Of a stretch of DNA of 64,000 nt, positions 34,101 to 44,715 are shown piece after piece. Position numbers and translations under genes: made by a program. The first letter of the stretch is position 1. The number at the start of each line of letters is the position of its first letter. The notes under the pieces are model-generated. The model saw nothing but the letters and a program-made list of their open reading frames with translations. It made no database searches and was not told the DNA's origin. Source of the stretch: Trichodelitschia bisporula. Taxonomy: Eukaryota > Ascomycota > Dothideomycetes > Phaeotrichales > Phaeotrichaceae. The DNA is taken from contig ML996698.1 of NCBI GenBank assembly GCA_010356995.1, positions 906,101 to 970,100 on the forward strand, in the 5' to 3' direction.

Positions 34101-37100
34101 CGATGTGCGCTGTGTGCGGATCGGGCTGTGCACCGCCACTATCGGGACTGGGGTGGGTTTTTTATCCTTGTCCTGCGCATCGGATTTGCGTTGCGATAAT
34201 GAACGGTACTACTGGCGATCATTGGGCAGTCTGGTTCCGTTTGTTTGGATCTGTTGGGAAGATGCTGTTGACGAGGACAATAGCGGTTGCATTGTGGACC
34301 GGTACCAACAATGTGGTTAGGTTCACGACATCACGCAGACGATGGGTATGACGTCAATACCTGAAGCAGGTTGAGTACCGCCGATCGTGAGTTCCAGGCC
34401 CGAGGTTAAGGTACGTAAAACTTAGTTTGGTTCTCAGTGGATATTAAGCCCGCTAGGACGGTCCGCCTACTCGGATGGTCCTCATCCATGGAACTGACGA
34501 TACTGTTGGTAATACGGCCTTGGATAGAGTGCATTTTCCATCAACCCTTGACTCTGGAGACCCGTTTTCGGATCTCACGATGGGCAATCCGAAGTCCCCC
34601 GTGATCCATGACGATGTTGTCGGCGGTACTCCGGCCTAGAACGCGATGGTCCTCCATCATTCCGACACTCTTGGGGACTTAGTTCTGTACCTCACGATGG
34701 GATGCGCAGTCCCTCATGATCACTGACGATGCTGTCGGCGGTACTACGGCCTTGGTCATAATGCCTCCTCCATTATCCCGGAGCTTTGGAGACTGGGTTT
34801 TGGGGCTCACGATGGGGATGCAAAGTCCCTCGTGATCCGTGACGATCTTAGTAATGGAGTAGGTGCTGGGGAGGTACCAGGACCATCTTCCATCATAGTC
34901 GGCCCATGATGATGGTATCGACTCTAAGTGGTGACGGGAGCAATGGTAATCGCGGATTGCCAGCCAAGGTTCACGAGCCTTCACGCGGAGCGGGGTTTGG
35001 CAGGTTCCTGTTAATGAGCAGCTGGTCGATGCTCCGGCCGGTGATCGTTGATGACAATGGCACCTCTAGGATAAAGTCGCTGAAGTCCAATGGGACTTCC
35101 ACATTGCGTATCACGGCGCTACGCTATCAAGTTGATATTCCGGAGGCATCACTTGGTTCCGGGGTTCGGATACTGGATAAGTGGTTACAGTATCTGATGA
35201 TGATCGATCTTTGACCTGTGAGGCGTTCAAGTCAGCATAAACTTGATTCTGTGACGGGTAGAAGGGCTGTACCTTCTAACCATCGGCTAGGATATCATCG
35301 ACTCTCAAGTCACAATTTGCTGGATCGGGAAACAGGCAGACGCCCAACGGTAAAGATAGGAACAGTGATAGTGGCTTCTGCCCTGCTTTGTTATCGTGTC
35401 TGTGGCGCAGAATCTTCAACGCTGTCGCTTGCAGGCCGAAATCTGGACCGGACTTAGGCCTGGGTTTTTTTGGTCATTTATATTTTATTGATTCATCACC
35501 GAAAAATCGTAGGTGACGACGGTCAGTCATTATCCCATGTTGACTCTTAATGCTCAAGTACCGGATGTGTAATTTACGTCATATATTTCCTATTTAAAGC
35601 TAGCCCAGTGCCAAGCACCAATAATATGCAGCCAGGCCATATAAAACGTTGCCAGGTTGCCACAATTACGCTACAAATCAATATCGATCAATCAACTACA
35701 TCACTCATCGTAGTTGATAACAACGTTACGACCCGCCAAGAGCGTGTCAAGCTTAGCGCGAAGGATCAATTACGATCAACAATGGCCAGGCCTAACCAGA
35801 CTTGAACTCTAAGGATCGTACCCGGTCAGGTCCGCGCGCCTATCGCTTCCTTGTTGTTCCTCGCTTGTAGTTCTAGCTGTTGCCGATACTCCGCAAGCGA
35901 TGGATTCCATTGACGGATGTACATCCGCAGCCGCAAGCCGAACTCAACATGAACTCGTTAAGCCACTTCGGCAAACCACGGATCGATCCCCCTTCAACAT
36001 CACATTCATCCGTGCGTATCGCCCTAGGCCTCAGTCCAACCGTCGTGGCTGAACAAGACGCAAACCCAAAACTTTTCTTCTTCCCCATCTCTATGCGATC
36101 GCGCGCATTGATCGAGGCCCACCATGCAAGACTCCACAAGCGGCTCGGCACTGGGAAAAGCGGGTCTGGGGCGTGGGGGCGTGGCTTCGGGCTCGACCGG
36201 CCAGCATTGACCACGCGGTGGTGGTGGGAGGTCCGTTACGGAGACCAAATGCGGAGGTGTGGCGCCCGTGGCGCTCGGCAGCTATCGTGAGATGAGGAAG
36301 CCGGGGAGAAGTCTGTCCGGGACGGACGAATTGCAAATCCTACGGAGCCGAGTTTGGGAAAGGATATGTACGGGGAAGGGGGCTGCATGAAGCTTCATAT
36401 CTGCGCATGCCGCTTTTGGTATTGTCGGTTGCTGCTTTGGGAGGCATTGCTTGATACGACGCTGATTTAGTGTGCGATGCTCACCCTAACTCGCATATAT
36501 CGATCTTAGCGGACACGGCGGACTCGAGTTCTCAACAACGACTGGTGACGTCGTCCCCCTCCACTCTCAACCTTAGCACCCGCAGCGCCGATCCCGATAA
36601 AACAGCCACACCCTCCCAAAACACCCAATCTCAAATCCCACCCAATCGAGCCATCCTCCGCACGCCAGCCACACCGGCGATATGTCCGTATCCATCCGAC
36701 GCCCCCAACGCCTCAGGCCTGCGAACCGACACCGTGCTCCGAACGAGCAGAACCGTTGTCGCTATTCAGCCCTGCACGCCGGCCTCGCCCGCTGGCGCCA
36801 TCTGGATCCATCCAATGGAGCCACGCGAGAGCACCGCAACAAGGCGGAGCTGAAGAAGCCGAACGCTTTCCTCGAGGCCCCATGAGGAATGAGAGGGGCC
36901 CGAGTGGGAATTCCCGGGGAACTCGAACCGGGCTCGACGGGAGCTCCTATCGCGAACTACGGCATCGCAGCCGGCCTGACCTGCGAGCTTCGCATACTCG
37001 CGCTACCCGCAACAATCGCTTTGTGCTGGGAGTTAGCTATCTTACCCCGCTTCCTCCTGTCTCACCTCAGAGGCAAAACGCCCTCGCCCCCGCCGATCCT

Positions 37101-38555
37101 GCACTCCCCGGCCAGACGCCTGTGCGCCGCGCGAGCCGCCATTGGCGCCCGTCGGGTGAGCGAGGATACGGCATGCCGGTCCCACGGCAGGCCGTGCTCC
37201 GCGAAGATGGAATTGCCCTCGGATTGAAAGGCATGTGCGGGAGCGCGCCAAATCGCCCAACGGAGGGGGAAGGTAGAGAGGGATCGGCGCGGGGAAGGCC
37301 CGACATGATCCTGGCAGTCAGGTACGGAGGCAGGTCCGGCGTGGTGGAGGCCGCTGGCTGCGTATGAGTTTGAGCTGCGGCTTCAAGGCTGGGATGACCA
37401 GCCTGATGAGCGGGTTGTTTAACCACAAAGACTTTGTCCTGCGTCGCATGTGCTTTTCTAGCGGCGAGCACTGCGCTGCTGTGCGCGATGTGCGCTGTCC
37501 TTCGCCGCGGCTGGAGGCCGCGACGAGGCGGGCTGCGGACGACATGTGAACGGCGTCTCTGTCCTACGATGCGCGCTGCGGGTCGGGACCATTAGTTGCT
37601 TCCTGGTTCAGCATTGGGGAACGCAGCTCGGATTCCTGTGGGATCAACGTTGGTACTGTGCGACGGTGGCGGGTGCGTCGACGTTGTGTCCATCGGAGGT
37701 CGGGGTTTGAGAGGTTGCTGGGTGTAAGTTTGAGGGCACGTCAGTGGGGTGGAGAGCTCGAAGTGGCGAGCGCCGTCACCGGTATGGATGCAGGATGCAG
37801 TGAATCCCAACGGAAGAAGGCTGGGCCCTATCAGGGGCGGCCTTTTTGCTGCTGGGGCTCGTTCGCATGCCAGCCTGATATGGATGCCATGTCTTCTTTG
37901 CTGATCAGAAGTTTAGGATTCGAGAGAGCGTACAGTGCGCTCGACATTCTTATCTGGCGGATCTGCGCAAGGGACTGTGGCCGCGGTGGCAGTGATAGGA
38001 GTGAGTCGGATGGAGATGCATCATGACGACGCCGGTGTAACACCACGTGATATCGGAGTGCTCAACGTCAGTTCCTGACCCGCAGTATCCTCGCTCCATA
38101 CCACTTTGATGTCTGACTCTCACTAGGTTCCCCCTTCCACGGAGAAAGCCATGCAGTGGTTTGCAGTGAACTTCCCTGCGGGTGGCAAGCACTGTTCTTG
38201 TTAGCCCTTCATTTTGAGCAAAGGACCCAATCGAGTTCACATTGCTGCCAGAAGACCAAGACTGTTACATCGATGAGCGAACGTAACTCCGGCGACATTG
38301 GAGTCGCCCTTGCCATATCTGATTCACTCGCTTGCCTCGCGGATGGTATTGGCAGCTCGTGAAGTACATCCCTAGTAACCGAGCAGCATCATCAGTTAAT
38401 ATCCACCACAGCGCTCAGACCAAACCATCGGCCAGTGATGACCCGTGGTAGCACATCAGAGCCGAGAGCCCTCGGGCCAGGCTTAGGTTCCCAGCGCTCC
38501 GAGCTTGGAGACCGACTGACGCCCATATTCTTCATTACGTTCCTCGCGCACTTTC
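34101..38555. other. gene-poor stretch, 4.5 kb, repeat-bearing
   Basis: Contains the ~116-bp minisatellite at 34470-34860. From about 35460 to 35790 the sequence is clearly more AT-rich than the rest of the window. A Ser/Thr/Pro-rich plus frame at 36470-36853 has coding-like codons but starts at GTG and matches nothing. I accept no gene here. Confidence 0.35.
34470..34860. repeat. minisatellite, ~116-bp unit, about 3.4 diverged copies
   Basis: The word CTCACGATGG recurs at 34574, 34691 and 34806, spaced 117 and 115 bp. Each is followed by an AGTCCC word, GTGATCC/ATGATC, ACGATG, a GTCGGCGGTACT block and CGGCCT. A fourth, more diverged copy begins near 34480. Confidence 0.8.
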
Positions 38556-39290
38556 CTATGGGAACTCTACACTCTCTTTTATGTACTCCAAGCAAGACCA
38601 CGCCTCCCATTGCATCCGCTTCGTGGGTTCGTGTCTTGGGCGCTCCGGCTGCATATCTTCGTTTGGCTCGTCTTCATGCTTGCTCGCCATTGGTATTACT
38701 TCTAGCTCTTGCGGCGCTTTCGTATTCAATGCCGCGAGCCGACTGCTTGCTTTGTCGTCGTCTGATGTGGTGCAAAGCTTGGTGTGGTTGACATGTTGCC
38801 GATTACTGAGCAACGTGCCCGTCGAGAGGTTCTGCGAGTGCATCAATCGCTCTGTTGCCGGACCGACAATTGCTGCACAAGTCGACGTCGGCGGGCGGCG
38901 ACAGGGTGCCCACATAGGCCTGCACCTGCTCGATCTCAAAGCAGCCGGCGGGAGTGTCGATGACGGCCGTAGCATAAGGCTTTTAATACTTGGATACCAT
39001 TGGAATAAGATCCAGACCTTTTGGCGGCACCGGCGTCACTGGCACATAAATCGACCTCGAATCCGAGCCGTGTGTATGCCTGTTACATTCTTGGGCGGTG
39101 ATCTCCACGGTGACATTGAGCAGCTTCAACGGACGCACTAGGACCGTCGACGATTTCTGGATCATCACTGTCAAGTGTGGGTTGGCGTCCAGGAGATCAT
39201 CAAAAGGTAATTCCGTCCTCCGCTTGGGTTTATCTTGTCTAGCGCCTCTGGTAGACGTCCGACTAAGGTTGCTTAAAGAATTTAGGCGGT
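38556..39290 (-). pseudogene. decayed coding remnant, unrecognised family
   Basis: From 39290 the minus strand reads like a real protein (PFDDLLDANPHLTVMIQKSS, RPLKLLNVTVEITAQE, PVTPVPPKGLDLIPMVSKY) until TAA. The same frame resumes at once (ATAVIDTPAGCFEIEQVQAY, VGTLSPPADVDLCSNCRSGN) up to a second TAA. A different frame then carries an acidic tail (LCTTSDDDKASSRLAALNTK, EDEPNEDMQPERPRHEP) ending at TAG 38556. ELEVIPMASKH in the tail echoes GLDLIPMVSKY upstream, suggesting an old internal duplication. The upstream part abuts the end of the GPI-protein gene, so the 5' half is missing. I read it as a truncated, frame-broken pseudogene; an unusual intron could explain the second break but not the first stop. 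Confidence 0.45.
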
Positions 39291-39474
39291 ATCATATCAT
39301 AATTTGTCTATCCTGATGTTCCATCATCCAGCCATACTCCGAATCGTGACCCATTACATTAGCCCATTCCATTCCCGCTCATTTCCATCCCACCCCAAAA
39401 AAGCCTATCCCAATCCCAACGCCCCAATCCCAACCAAACGCCATCAATACACTCAACTCCAGCCAAAAATCCAT

Positions 39475-40116
39475 TCAAGTCCACCCCAAAAACACCCCCG
39501 CAACCAGTACCACCCCCACCAACCCGCCCACAACGTGCCTCCGCCCCGCCCCACTCGACTGCGAGGACGCAATGAAAGTCCCATGCGTCCCAGCGGTCGT
39601 GCTACTCGCCCCCGCCCTCCCACTCGGCGTAACATACGTCCCATTCCCTTTCATCGTCGCCAGTGTCGTCGCCGAGCTCGCAGCAGCGGGACTCACCACC
39701 GCCGTTGCTGCTGCCTTCCCACCCACGATGCTACCACCAGCGATGTGAGCCCCAGGCGGGCAGGGATTCGCCCACGTCTCGCACCCCGCCGGCCAGGTTA
39801 CGGCGGTTTGCCAGTCTCCCCCCGCTGCGGGACTCGCTACCACGGAAGCCGCGGGTGTCCACGACGCAACAGGCGTCGGGGTGGGAGCGAGGGACGCAGC
39901 AAGGACGGAGGGAGCGCCCCAGGATGCGGCGGCGGCTTGGGAGGGCGCGTGTTGCGGGGCGGGGGCGTTGGAGGCCATTTGCGCGTAGGGGATGCCGGCT
40001 GGGATGGAGGGGGAGCCGCCGAGGGGTTGCCAGGTGTAGGCGCCGTTTTGGGGGGAGGCGAGAGTGAGGGCGGGGAGGAGGGGGAGGAGGGGGAGGAGGA
40101 GTGTTGATGGACGCAT
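39475..40116 (-). CDS. GPI-anchored Ala/Ser/Pro-rich surface protein
   Basis: Single exon, 213 residues. It starts with a classic signal peptide (MRPSTLLLPLLPLLPALTLA, cleaved near ASP). A short Pro/Ala/Ser-rich domain has one conserved-looking block with two cysteines (WQTAVTWPAGCETWANPCPP). The protein then becomes Ala/Ser/Thr-rich and ends in a GPI signal (SSGAG, RR, then VVGGLVGVVLVAGVFLGW). It is likely a cell-wall or membrane surface mannoprotein. No enzyme domain is visible. An upstream in-frame extension of 96 codons is Arg/His/Ser-rich leader sequence, so ATG 40116 before the signal peptide is preferred. A TATATAA word on the minus strand near 40470 may belong to its promoter. Confidence 0.8.
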   Translation of the reverse strand: MRPSTLLLPLLPLLPALTLASPQNGAYTWQPLGGSPSIPAGIPYAQMASNAPAPQHAPSQAAAASWGAPSVLAASLAPTPTPVASWTPAASVVASPAAGGDWQTAVTWPAGCETWANPCPPGAHIAGGSIVGGKAAATAVVSPAAASSATTLATMKGNGTYVTPSGRAGASSTTAGTHGTFIASSQSSGAGRRHVVGGLVGVVLVAGVFLGWT

Positions 40117-41086
40117 TTTAGTGATTTGTGTGGTGTGTGTGGAGCTGTGGTGGGAAGCGCTGTGTGGTTTGCGCGGTGTGTTGCGCGAGGTGTAGTGGAG
40201 ATTGAAGCGATATGAGGTACGAGGAAAGCGGTTTTCCGAGTGGGTGTAAGAGGAGGAGAAGTTACTTTGGGTTGCTTGCAGAGTGTTAGTTGCTTGTTCG
40301 ACGTTGCGCGAAGTCCTGATATACCTCCCTTCCCGCCAGCCTTGCGAACGCCACCCCTGCCACCCCGCGCACCAGCCACGCGCGCCCCGCCCCGCCGACG
40401 CCACATCCGCAGGGGTGGGCCAATCAGAGGCCGCGGATTTGGGCGAGGCGGGGGGGGGGTCGGAGAATTTATATAGGTGGATGGTGATGTTCGGGGACTT
40501 TATGCGGGTGGACGATTTGATGATGTGCTTCTGTGGATGGTGCAGAAACTGAGGCTCTGCGATGGTGGGTGGTAGCCACCTCTTTTGCGTGTTTGAGGGG
40601 ACTGGCGTCAGAGGCGTTGCGGGCCGGTTTTTTTGGCGGGGTGTTGGAGGGGACGATTGTGCGGAGGCTGCAGCCTCTCGTAGCCTCTCGTAAATGTCTT
40701 GGGTTCAATATCCAGGTCCAAACGGGGGGTATTCATGGCGCTTAATGATTTCTGGTATAGGTCCGGCTTCAGGGGAGGCGTGGTGTAAAGAGAATAGCTT
40801 CACCTTCAAGTGATCTTTCGCGATCGATGGCCGCCTGAGCTAGAACTAGAGCCCGGAGTGTCTGCAAAGCAACCCGCGGGCATGTGGCGAAATAAGGCGC
40901 AGCTCCACGATACGCTGCTGGCACTTCCCTCACAATTTTCCTGCCTAAGAAGGAGCGCTCTGGTACTCCGTAATGGCAACGTACCAGGCAGTGTCCACAA
41001 TCCAACCTTCACCAAACACACAGTCACTCGGCACATCTCCCCGCGCCAGCCATACAAAATCCGTATTCGCCCTGCATTAACGCACA
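40117..41086. other. intergenic, 970 bp
   Basis: Promoter side of the GPI-protein gene (minus) and upstream region of the interrupted gene at 41087. A direct repeat GTAGCCTCTC occurs twice near 40680, and CTAGAACTAGAGC lies at 40840. No gene seen. Confidence 0.4.
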
Positions 41087-42022
41087 ATGCCAACAGAGCA
41101 GCAGTTAAACGAACTACGCGCCCTCATCGGTGGAGATTTTGACCCCCTGATTCTGGATTTGCACAACGAGGTTCGTCGCCTCGAAGCGGACATTGCGAGA
41201 TATCAGGCCCTCTAGGAAAGACTGCGCGGTGACGAGAGGCGTCTCCTCGCCAACACCGAAAGCGCCAACACGGCTGCCGGTTCTCTAGTTCTAACCAGTC
41301 CTCGATGCACCAGCTCGCTAATAAGAATTCTAGATAACCCTACTCACCTAGCCATCGAAGACTTGGGGCGGACAATTGCCGAATATCAGGCCGTCTTGGG
41401 ACGGCTGCGTCGTAAGGAGCTACGTCTCCTAACCAGCGCCAATAGCGCCGACCTCATCGCCGGTTCTCTAGCACATCCCCAGCCCGTCAGTGGACTAATA
41501 ATAATTCTAGCGAACTTTACCCACCTAGGCATCCTGGACACAGATCGCGTGGAGCATAAGACGTTGTCATTTGACATACTGCGCAATGGCAACTGGAAGC
41601 TCCATCTTTCAAAGTTACAGACCCGCGAGATTCGCCGACTGTACCCAGGCATTCAATGGGTGACTGTTTCGCCTCCGTTTATTGTCTTAGTGTTCCGCAA
41701 CTCCATGCTTCCGCTTCCCAACCCTGCATGGATCGGTGGCGCCCCAGCGTACTTTACAACGGACAAAAAGGATGCCTGTCTAGACCGTGGCCGACAGGGT
41801 TATGACAGCGCGGTGGAAGGCCCCTTTCTCACAGCGCGCAGTAGCGAAGGATGCGAGGACGTCTGCTCGCAACTTGAGGAGCGAGGTTTTGAGGTTCGGG
41901 GTGCACAGTCTTGGGGCAACTTCCTGCAGATTCTATTCTCAGCCGGGCCGGGTACTACCAAGTGCAGGCGGCTTCCGACGTTGTTTTACGGCCTTCCAAC
42001 GTTTTATAAGAAGGCGGCCTGA
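41087..42022 (+). pseudogene. 312-codon frame broken by one TAG, with internal duplication
   Basis: From ATG 41087 (MPTEQQLNELRALIGGDFD) the frame runs to a TAG at 41213, then stays open in the same frame to the TGA at 42022. The region around the TAG is one half of an old tandem duplication: IARYQAL-stop-ERLRGDERRLL corresponds to IAEYQAVLGRLRRKELRLL about 170 bp later, where the equivalent codon is TTG. The coiled-coil-like start is followed by a globular part (RRLYPGIQWVTVSPPFIVLV, NPAWIGGAPAYFTTDKKD, LEERGFEVRGAQSWGNFLQ). I do not recognise the family. It may be a one-mutation pseudogene, a polymorphic allele, or translated from a downstream start with the N-terminus lost. Confidence 0.55.
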
Positions 42023-42361
42023 GGCGAGTCCAGGCTGGAGGCTCTATGAGAGCTGTTTTGCCAGCGGATCTTTCTGCATTCATACAGATCGTGGAATCAG
42101 ACAAGCCCATTAGCTCTACCATGGCAAGACCATCGGAAGCTAAACGAGCCGGATCACGGTGATCGAGAGAGGTGCGGTAGTTCTTCAGTTGGCATGGGGA
42201 TCCGTGGCTCACTTGGGGCTTCAGCCTTGTTTCAGTCTCACTTCACTTAATTGAAGTATCTCTCCATGACCGAAAATTTTGATAGATATCTAGTAGACGC
42301 TTACTCTAATCATGATACCATGATACCCTCAACGCCACGCTCCCCTCCCCGCCCAAAGCAC
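42023..42361. other. intergenic between convergent genes
   Basis: About 340 bp between the ends of the interrupted frame and CHK1. Nothing recognised. Confidence 0.5.
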
Positions 42362-44015
42362 CTAATTCGGCACCAAAATCGCATCCTTACACAGCGCACA
42401 CACCTTTTTAAAGAACCGCCGCCACTCCAGCGGATCCCCCTTCGCCTTCACAAACCGCACCTCACACACCTCCCCATTCCACTGCTCCACAATCACCGTC
42501 CCATTCAGCCCCTGACTCCGCCCATCAATCGTCTTCACCCGAATAAACACCTGCCCATCTGCCTCCTGCGCCCGCGCCGGCACACCCAGCCGATGCAATG
42601 CCTCGACAACAAGCGGCACGAGCAGGCTAACCGGCAGCGCTGACATGAACCGCGCGAGCGTGTGCGCGGGCACAATATCGCCGAACCGCCGCGCCGCCTG
42701 CGTCAGGCTCATGGGCACAGCAGGCGTCTGCGTGAACTGGCTCAGCGAGGGATCCTCAGAGAGGCTATCGAGCAGGGAGCGCGACACGCCTGCCGTCGGC
42801 TGCGACGCCGAAAAGCCCATCCGCGGCGGCCGTTCCCAATCCATGTCCTCCAGTGCCTGCGGCTCGGGCTCCGGCTGCGTCGACGCGAATTGCACGTCCA
42901 TGGCTTCGGGCGGGACGCGGGAGTGGAAGTCTATGCGCAGGGATTCGAGCATTTGGGTGGCCAGGCTGACGGGGTTGGCGGCCGTGCCGGTGGGGGAGAG
43001 ATGGGGGTTGTTACGCGTGAACCAGGGGTGGGTGCGGATTTCGTCGAGGGTGAAGCGCGTGTTTGGGTCGAGCTTGAGCATGCCGCGGAGGAGCGAGGGT
43101 ACGCCTTGGGGGAGTTGCTCCCAGAGCTCGTCGGTTGTGCGGCCGCCTGTGTCGACGTACTCTTTGAACTCGTAGCTGCGCATTGTGGGCTCGTCCCAGG
43201 GCGTGTTGCCGACGAGCAGCACGAAGAGGACGACGCCGCAGGACCAGATGTCGGCGATGTTCGGGGCGTACCCGGTCTCGAGCACCTCGGCGCGCTTGGA
43301 GCGCTTCCCGTCGACGATTTCGGGGGCGATGTATGGAGGGCTGCCGCACACGGTGTTGCACATGCGCATCTGCCCGTCCTTCATGAACAGCGCTGCGAGT
43401 CCGAAGTCGGCGAGCTTGAGGTTACCGTCGGCGGAGACGAGCACGTTCTCGGGCTTGAGGTCGCGGTGCGCGACGCCTTTTGAGTGCATGTAGCCGACAG
43501 CACTCATCAGCTGCGTGAAGTAGAAGTGCGCGATGTCCTCGCCGACGCCGGCATCCGCCTCGATTTTGTCGAAGAGGTCACCGCCGTCGGCCAGCTCCAT
43601 TGCGATCCACATGTATGCGGCGTCCTCGCCGTGGCCGAAGAACTCGATGATGTTCTTGTGGCACGCGAGGTGCTTGTGCAGCATGATTTCCATTTGTAGC
43701 TGCTTCGGACGCAGCTTGCCGTTCCGGAAGGCATGTTCTTTGTTGATGAATTTGACGGCGATGACTGGTTTCGATGCGGTGAGGGGGCACGCTTTGCGGA
43801 TGCTATGGCCATTGTTAGGATCGATACGAAGAGAGTTTGTGTAGAACGCGGGAAGGAAACTGAGGGAGCGACCTACAATGCGTATGCGCCAGTGCCAATC
43901 GTCCGCGATATGAGTCGAAAGGGCAGGTCGGAGGGCAACGGAGCGGCTTGTGACTGCGATTGTTAGCAGTGGGATATGGTGGAGCAAGGCGGGAACTCAC
44001 TCCCGGTGGCGCCAT
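42362..44015 (-). CDS. CHK1: checkpoint kinase Chk1
   Basis: Ser/Thr kinase effector of the DNA-damage checkpoint. Exons: 44015-44001 (15 nt), 43953-43877 and 43802-42362; 510 residues. Splicing gives MAPPGSQAAPLPSDLPFRLI and a full glycine loop (GTGAYA at 25-30), followed by Lys48 of the VAVK-type strand (VIAVKFINK). The catalytic loop is HRDLKPEN (Asp145), the magnesium motif DFGLA (163-167), then CGSPPYIAPEIV. The Chk1-type long insert PEIVDGKRSKRAEVL is present. The C-terminal half holds the regulatory region, with SQ/TQ sites (STQPEPE, FSASQPTAG, LSQFTQTP) and a KA1-like domain near the end (VEALHRLGVPARAQE, VRFVKAKGDPLEWRRFFKKV). The unspliced frame lacks the Gly loop, which fixes the first two small exons. 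Confidence 0.95.
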
Positions 44016-44715
44016 GGCTGCGCAACAATAGGGTGGTCAAGCAAAGATGCTGTTGAGGATGGCGAATGGATGGCGGGGGGGTAGAAAGTTGAACGGCGAA
44101 TCGCGAGGCAAACGGAGACGCGTTGGGTTTCGCGCCGCCATGTGATAGCGCGGATCTGATCACGTGCCCAATTAAGTCTCCCTGAAAGCAGAAGCAGGAA
44201 GTGAAAGCTTCCGAATGTGAGTGCGATAAGGATGTCCTCGATGGGCTGTAGAGATTGGAGGGGATGTGCCCGATCGCATCTCAGTTGCTAGGGTTAGGGT
44301 TAGGGTTCACCGCTGAAGCGAAGGCAACCGGCATGAGACATATGGATTGATAGGACACAGAGCAACGGTTTCACGGGAGAACAAGCAAAGCGGAAGCATT
44401 TCATTGTCCGGATGCAAAGTCCAACTCAGCACGACTGCTACGAGATCATAAAGCCAGCCGTTCCGTCACCCGCGGTGTAGGACAACCGTCGACGAAATTC
44501 GACAATTATCGTGTCCCAAAGCGGAAAGACGTCGTTGCCAGGGGCAACATTGTTTTGGTTCTCAACCATTGGCTACGCGCGATTGGCCTGCCGAACCATC
44601 AACAAGCCACGCCCTAGGATCTCTCGCGCCGAACCTCACAACCTTGTCCAACACCATCCACTTCACAGCATCGTCCTTCCGTCAGTACCTCCGTATCTTC
44701 AATCGAACCCCAATC
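44016..44715. promoter_or_regulatory. divergent promoter region, CHK1 and TPX2-motif gene
   Basis: A 700-bp gap between two divergent start codons. It contains TAGGG(TTAGGG)2TT at 44289-44307 and two ATTGG (inverted CCAAT) boxes at 44568-44572 and 44582-44586, 14 bp apart and 130-150 nt before the plus-strand start codon. CCAAT boxes of this spacing are typical HAP/NF-Y sites in fungi. TTAGGG words can bind Tbf1/TRF-like factors. Function here is inferred. Confidence 0.5.
44289..44307. repeat. interstitial telomere-like repeat (TTAGGG)3
   Basis: Three tandem TTAGGG-type hexamers about 280 bp upstream of the CHK1 start codon; the fungal telomere unit is TTAGGG in most filamentous ascomycetes. 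Confidence 0.85.

Noticed and set aside
36470-37367. plus-strand frames with Ser/Thr/Pro- and Arg-rich translations
   Set aside because: No ATG at the start of the better one, no family match, and the frames overlap each other; probably GC-driven.
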